Of a stretch of 64,000 nt of DNA, positions 58,226-64,000 are shown piece after piece. Made by a program: the position numbers and the translations under genes. The DNA comes from Muricea muricata (lineage: Eukaryota; Cnidaria; Anthozoa; Malacalcyonacea; Plexauridae). Position 1 is the first letter of the stretch. Every line of letters starts with the position of its first letter. Where the stretch lies: assembly GCA_963855995.1 (NCBI GenBank), contig OY979716.1:56725594-56789593 (forward strand). The letters are read 5' to 3'. The notes beneath the pieces were generated by a model. That model was not told the origin of the DNA. It worked only from the letters and a program-made list of their open reading frames with translations, and ran no database searches.

Positions 58226-60421
58226 CATAGTCTCATCTTCATTCGTGTCAAGTTTCATTTTTTTCTCCATCTTTTCGTTCGTCTCAATTGATGGCTGAAT
58301 ACATACAAATAGAAAAAAAAGATATGAATTTGGGTAAAAAGCTATCGCAAATGCATACATCGAAGGAACACTACATAAATGCAATTACTTACCGATGATT
58401 TTGCAAGTTCTTTCAGTTTTTGATGGAATACTGGCCTTCTTGAGTTTTTTGTTTGTATCCTTATAATTAAATTTATTTAATATTAGAATTATTATCTAGC
58501 TTGACAAATGTAAGTCTATTCAAATGGCACAAAAACTTCGATAAGTTATTGATGAATTCTGCGGATAAACTTTAATATACCTTATTGTTTTTGTCACAAT
58601 TTTCTTTTACTGGCTTTTTGATTGGCGATTCACACACGGCTGCAGTCCCTAAGACGAATTCCTGGAGTAAAAAGAACAAACATATTTGATTGGTACAACT
58701 ACAAGATAGTCAACAAATAGTTTACCATGCTAGAAGCTTAAATTGTAGACAACGGAAAGCCTTTGGAACAGTTGGTATACACTATTTATATGGCAATTTC
58801 ATATAAAAACAATATTATTTATTGTCTGCCCCTGACACTTGCTCATTCCCTCTCCAAAGATTGTAACAAATGGCAGTGCATCTGTCTGTTTCTCTTCAAT
58901 TAATGTCTCATCGTGCTGTATATAATATAACACACCCAATAAGATTTAATTTTATAAATACAGCATGTAAATAAAACTTTATAAAGGAAACATTTAGCTG
59001 CTGCACATACATTTAAAAAGCACGAGACGGTTTCATCTTTTCGTTTATTTCTACGGCGCTCTTCAAACAATTCTTTTTTCTTTGGAGTGTACTCTTCGTT
59101 ATCTTCATCTATACTTGCATCCTATAAAGTACGGCTCAATTCAAATGTATCTTATTTCTAGGTTATACAGATTCATATATACGAGAAATATTTTCCTACC
59201 TTATCACCCGGTTCCTGTATTAGGAATAATTCACTAGTCTTTTCTTTTAATTTTTCCTCCATACTGGACAGTTTGAGGCGCAAGTCATCGATTTTCTAAA
59301 CAATCATACTTTCAAGTTACCTAAATAATTATAATGTTATTTACAGTTACTATATATTTATCAGTTCTATATTAATGTTGAAAAACTAAGTTGAATCTAT
59401 AACACATACATGTCATACCTTTGCAGCTTTATCTTGAGCTTTTTCCCTAATCTGTCATAAGCCCATCTCTCTTTTTGAAATTCATCATTAACCTTTTCTA
59501 ATTCCTGCAAAACATACAATCCACAAGTTAGATGACGATAAAGATTTAATGACTGAACCTATAATTACAGTTATTGTTCCTCAGTATAAGCATTCATAGT
59601 TTAAAACAATAGTAGCTAAACAATAGTCAACAAACATGTATTGGGATTTTTCACGTTTTGACTAGATTATAATCATCAGGAAAAACGAATATATATAATG
59701 TAGATGAAACAATACCTTCCTTAATTGAACATCACCATCTGTTTCAATTTCACTTTTATTTGCAGTTTTTTACTTCTGAAAAGCACAGAAAGCTAGTTCA
59801 AATTTACACAATCAGTTAATTTTCAAAGTTAAAAACCTGAGCTGATGTACTAAAATGTACAAAAACTGGATAGTATGCTCAAAATGACTGTACTGGCTGA
59901 GCAAACCAAGTAAAAATACTGTCAGCAACTGACACAACCTGCTTGGTAATTGCAACCTACTGGGTAATAATTATATACCTTTCCACTTGGTATGTAGTTT
60001 AGTTCCGTTGCTCTTTTCTTTCCTTCTAATATCTCTGAGAGTAGATCATATGATTCCGGTTCTGACTTTCCATTAAGAAATTGAAAAAAAGCCTTGTGAT
60101 ATAGTCTTAAAGTCTACAAACAAAGATCCAAGTTACAAAGATTAAATTTAATTGATTGAGGAATAAATTTTTGAAAAATTAATCAAGTTAAAAAATAAAT
60201 TTTTGCATATGTACCCACTCACCACTTTCACCCCATAAATTCTTTTGTTTTGATCTTTCCATCGTTTCACGCACGTTTTTTTATTTGAATCCATCTGTGT
60301 CTTATGCATATGCCCAAGAAATCTCTCTCACATTTCCTTGACGGTATCCATAAAGGGAGAAGGTTTTGTTGAGAACATACTTCCAATATTTCTAGGTGTA
60401 TTTTGGCTTTCTGGTTGAATT
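58226..60421 (-). pseudogene. Unidentified coiled-coil gene of about ten short exons, with stops
   Basis: Exons bounded by AG/GT can be chained on the minus strand: about 60420-60230 (MFSTKPSPFMDTVKEM, stop TGA, ERFLGHMHKTQMDSNKK), 60114-59988 (TLRLYHKAFFQFLNGKSEPE), 59776-59717 (SEIETDGDVQLRK, with a TAA near its start), 59507-59417 (ELEKVNDEFQKERWAYDR), 59295-59204 (KIDDLRLKLSSMEEKLKEK), 59122-59010 (DASIDEDNEEYTPKKKELFE), about 58918-58822, 58662-58583, 58459-58393 and 58294-58226. Charged heptad-like helices suggest a coiled coil; the rest is Lys-rich. I do not recognise the family. A TGA (one base from CGA), a TAA and a likely 1-nt shift in the 59417-59507 exon suggest decay, unless my exon borders are wrong. 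Confidence 0.45.
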
Positions 60422-62219
60422 GGTATAAAGTGTATTCTGCGTCAATAAATCTATAGGCATAACACTTGAATCTACTTCAGCTACTTGTTGCAATTTATCT
60501 TCCATTTTGCTTTTTATGTTCGAGTTTTTAAAAGTAACTTCAGAATGTCAGAATAGTTCCAACTTGTCAGTGAGACTGCATGCGAGAGTATGTTTTATAT
60601 GACTGCCTTTTATATTTGCTGAATAGCATACTCAACTTTTAGCAATGTCATTATTTAATTACGTACGAGAATTACCTTTTTACAAAGCAGAGGCCCATAA
60701 AATCTAAAGTATCCTAGGGCCAGGAAGGAAGGGGGATGGGTGGTGTACGTAAATTTTTGAAGTGTTTACACAATGCGTTGGAAAAAGGAGCAGTTGCAAT
60801 CCAATCTAGAAAACGCGTGGGGTCTACTTGATCTAGATGCGTATTAGAGAGAAAGGTGATGTACGCACCTTCTGCGGAAATCCACTATCGGGCAGTTTTT
60901 GTTACTTAAAAAATTTCCTGACAAAGTCTACATCAGTCTCTCTTTCACAGATTAATTAAAAAAACTTGTTTCGTGCATATGAAATACTGCTGCACGAATT
61001 GATATTACTATACTGTTTTTATACTGCATATCAATAAAAATTTCTATCCTACATGTTGAGTCACTTTTGACACATAATTAACTTTCTCCCCGAATAGTTT
61101 TTTCAATAGTTTTTTAAATCAGATAATTAATGTCGTTTTTTTCTGTAAAACAGATTCACGACATATTAGTTTACTGTGGTCAATTCAATATTATTTTGGT
61201 AGCTGTATTTTGACCAGCTAGAAATGTTTAGATGGTATTAAAGTAATAATATGATATGTGTGGAGACATATTGTGGAGGCAATATATTCATCGTTACATG
61301 GCCCTTTATGTTAATACGACTGACTTTTATCATATCACTGGTATAGATGTATAATGTTGCCTTGAGACAACAACCTTCGGGGTCTTTTTATCGTATAATC
61401 CCTAGCTCTCATCAATTCAACTTTTTTACTATGTAAACAGTAGTGATACAGAATATACTGTATGTTAACACAAATCTTGAAAAAAAGAAAGCTATTTTCG
61501 CACATGCGTGTGTTTCATTTTGTAATTTATCTGATGTGTCAGCGCGTGATATGCAAAACACTAATTAGATAGATAATTGTGTGTATTTGACTTGATTCAT
61601 AGACTTAAATTAATGTCATGCCACTAGTTATTTTATACTTCCTATGTTTATATCATATAGAATACCGTGTGTAAGAAACATATAGCATGTTTGGAATTTG
61701 TTGAATCATTCTTTCTCCACCCATGCATTAAATCTAAGATAATCATCAAAAAGCTCGAAATTTAATGGAATCTGTCACATTTACAAGTACATTTACGTAT
61801 TATGACAGTGTTTGCGCAATGTAAATTGGCATGTCGTGAATCTGCATAACTGGGGACTTTTGGCTGGTCTGTATCCTGCTTGCAGCCTGAAATTTCGAAA
61901 AAAGAATATTATCCAATTTCAGTAGGCTAAGCAAGGTAGCTATTATTTGTCAAAACAACTTATATAGCTTTTTAGAAGTTAAAGGCAGCAAATACATTCA
62001 GTCATGTAGAAAAAATTTCACTCTTAGTCACAAAGTACTAATCCAATAACAACGATACAAATGTGTCTTAAGGTTTGAATCCTACTGGAGGATCTTAAAT
62101 ATCGACATGACTATGATTTGCCCTGATATAGATATGTTACGACCACATATTAAATATTTTTATTAAACTCATTAATACTACTGGAAGAAAATACAAAGGA
62201 AATCACAACTGTGACAGAG
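60422..62219. other. No gene recognised
   Basis: AT-rich with no supported exon. Upstream exons of the flanking genes (minus at 58-60 kb, plus at 62.4 kb) could lie here but I cannot define them. Confidence 0.45.
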
Positions 62220-62348
62220 GTTTTAAATCGGCAAGAGATTTGCCGATTTAAAACGCGCACGCGCATGCGCACGCATACGCACGCACATATGTATATATAT
62301 ATGTATATATATATATGTATACATATGTACATATACGTATATATATGC
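62220..62348. repeat. 15-bp-arm palindrome followed by CGCA and TATA/CATA microsatellite
   Basis: GTTTTAAATCGGCAA, a 5-nt loop and its exact complement lie at about 62219-62253. ACGCGCACGCGCATGCGCAC and then TATATATGTATA runs to 62348 follow. Confidence 0.8.
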
Positions 62349-62359
62349 TTTTATTATAG

Positions 62360-63039
62360 GTAGAAAAAGGAAACACTGGGTTTTTACCTACACATATCAC
62401 TGGCGTGATTGCGCATGGACAGAACCTGAAAATGTGTTTCATTGACCAGCTGAAGTGGCCTCCTGATGCCAATGTAACCTTGAACATTTTAGTTACTGTA
62501 TTAAACATTAAGCAGAAGGTTGCGACTTTATGATTTTTGTATATCGATATTACTAGTAATGTGCTCTTCCATGGAAATGCACATCATAGAGTGACACTAA
62601 CCATGCAGTTTTACTTCAATTTCTAATTTTAGTTCGGCTTGGCTCCACCGGTATTGTATCTACAAATGAACAACTGTTTCAGGGATTGTAAAAATGTGCA
62701 TATTTTTGGGTTCTGCACCTATCTTGTGAAGATAGGCTTATTTAAAAAGGTATATATCAGTCTATATTCATTTAATTAGCATGGCGATCAGTTAAATATT
62801 TTGCCATTCTTTAATTCCCCGAAAACTTAAAGACAGGCTCGTCGCAGAGTCGTACAAGGTCGTATACCTCCGATACGCATACTCTAAGAAAGGGATATAT
62901 TTGAGCCTTCTTTATTTTAACTCACATTGCATACACGTTTAATTTTAATTAACTCTTTCTACAGATAAGATTGTCCTATCTGATGGTTGGCCACACGCAT
63001 GAAGATGTCGACCAGGCAGGACGTAAATTCGAAATTTAG
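62360..63039 (+). pseudogene. DUF7869-like transposon protein, three exons, catalytic-type Asp lost
   Basis: Exons 62360-62518, 62633-62749 and 62965-63039 have AG/GT borders and are all in phase 0. They read THITGVIAHGQNLKMCFIDQ and WPPDANVTLNIL; then PPVLYLQMNNCFRDCKN and FGFCTYLVKIGLFKK; then IRLSYLMVGHTHEDVDQ, followed by a stop. These are the three landmark motifs of the DUF7869 family (VLY-Q-DNC and GHTHEDVDQ), an RNase H-like transposon-associated domain. The usual Asp of MDNC is Asn here (AAC for GAC). The protein stops right after VDQ, so the C-terminus is missing. Upstream exons not found. Interval 63040-63304 is plain. Confidence 0.65.
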
Positions 63040-63304
63040 TGCTTTTAACTAATATTCAATTAAAATTAATAATTAAATTTAATTAACTGTCATAGCTACA
63101 TACATTACACAATATAACCTATATTGTCGGAAATAATCCAGATAAGTGTATTTTTGTAGAAACACCACATAATTGCAGTATTCTAATCGATCCGTTAAAT
63201 AGCTCGGATTGTCATTAGTGCATAAGCTTTGCACGCATATAATAAATATATGTGGTGTTTTAGAAAAATTAAATCTATACATAGGTGCACACAGTAAATT
63301 TCAC

Positions 63305-63475
63305 GGGGTTGATTCAACTCCAAAAATGGAGTTAAACCAACAGTGACAGAATGACACCAGATTCAGAGTTATTTTAACTCCTTTAAGATCGCGGTTGTTT
63401 TAACTCCTCTAGGTAGGAGGGTTTTTAATTACCTACCGGAGTTAATACGACTCTTGGGAGTTAATTAGAGTTTAA
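63305..63475. repeat. GGAGTTAA/TTAACTCC motif array
   Basis: Six to seven copies of GGAGTTAA or its complement in both orientations within 170 bp, including AGAGTTATTTTAACTCC and a TAGGTAGG...CCTACCGG pair. Organisation is like the GGAAC arrays, but with a different motif and no recognisable gene beside it before the window ends. Interval 63476-64000 shows nothing else. Confidence 0.65.
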
Positions 63476-64000
63476 TCAATGGTAATTACGCAGGACTCCA
63501 AATTCAGACAGCTGTGGTGGGACAGTTCATTCTGCAGTTCACAGGAGGGCAGGTACAGGTTACATGCAGCATATGATATCTGCTTGCTTAAGACAAAAGG
63601 GCCGTAAGCCAGGCAAAGCAATAAAAAACATTTTGGAGGAAACGAAAGAACATGCATGAACTGAATGGTAATGAAAGTTTATACATACTGACTCATAGTT
63701 TTTACTTTTTAAAACTCTTAGTGCTGTGCAGCTATGTTAAGCTACTATAAAAAAGCAATAGTTTTTTATAACATTAGGAATTAAAAAGCTTCTTCGTACA
63801 TAAAACGGCACATTGCATACAAATTAAGCAATATCAGAGCAACATAATTTGTTATAATTATAAAACGAAGATAAACAGCTAGATTACACTCGTGGCTCAT
63901 AAATTAAAGGATGAACAAGACTAAAAACTTGCTTTAATGCTCTAATGCAGGTCCATATAACTAAAATGTAACTGGCCAGAAAAAATCCCTCGAAGTCTTG

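Noticed and set aside
1..64000. tRNA, rRNA or snRNA genes
   Set aside because: I found no c clover-leaf core with intact A/B boxes, rRNA motif or snRNA promoter; a covariance-model scan would be needed to exclude degenerate copies.

Overview
This is eukaryotic, AT-rich, intron-bearing animal DNA. The mix of repeat families (C2H2-zinc-finger tyrosine recombinases, THAP/P-type transposases, Helentron-type Helitrons, DUF7869-like proteins, an expanded-type tyrosine-kinase-like family) recalls cnidarian genomes. That placement is an inference from recalled families and is not proven. I see no rRNA, tRNA, CRISPR or prokaryotic operon. Nearly every recognisable protein is encoded by a mobile element, and nearly all are broken. 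The window reads as a nested transposon graveyard with a few fragments of ordinary genes.

Layout. 1-1.7 kb: a transposon protein with two in-frame stops. 3.6-5.8 kb: an intron-containing cysteine-rich gene, pseudogenised. 7.8-19.9 kb (minus): a Helentron-like element whose parts, in coding order, are an RPA-like OB-fold protein, a 2A-like peptide, an OTU-like cysteine protease, HUH Rep, Pif1-type helicase and an AP-endonuclease-like domain. It is split by a 3.18 kb inverted-repeat element at 12775-15958; removing that insert rejoins the Helitron reading frame. 22.1-27.9 kb: remnants of a C19-like peptidase, an unknown two-exon gene and a kinase. 28.1-29.3 kb: a 206-bp satellite with a two-unit higher-order pattern. 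31.6-32.7 kb: a CCAAT/TATA promoter and a terminal exon.

33.6-49.9 kb is the most unusual part. Two diverged, adjacent copies share one architecture: a GGAAC/GTTCC motif array, then a C2H2-zinc-finger tyrosine recombinase on the plus strand, then an inverted array of GGTAGCC motifs, then a convergent SF3-helicase protein on the minus strand. Because the arrangement recurs in two copies whose proteins have clearly diverged, I propose that it is one composite mobile-element type: recombinase for integration, replicative helicase, and iteron-like arrays.

52.3-58.0 kb: a two-gene P-type element, with a THAP transposase on plus and a C2H2 protein on minus, both starting just inside inverted terminal repeats. 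58.2-60.4 kb: a many-exon coiled-coil gene with stops. 62.3-63.0 kb: a three-exon DUF7869-like remnant. Triplet microsatellites flank the double element at 32.9-33.3 kb and 50.7-51.5 kb.

Two decay signatures recur. One is Arg CGA to TGA stops, as expected of methylated-CpG deamination. The other is frameshifts in 7-8 nt homopolymers, which may be sequencing errors rather than real lesions.
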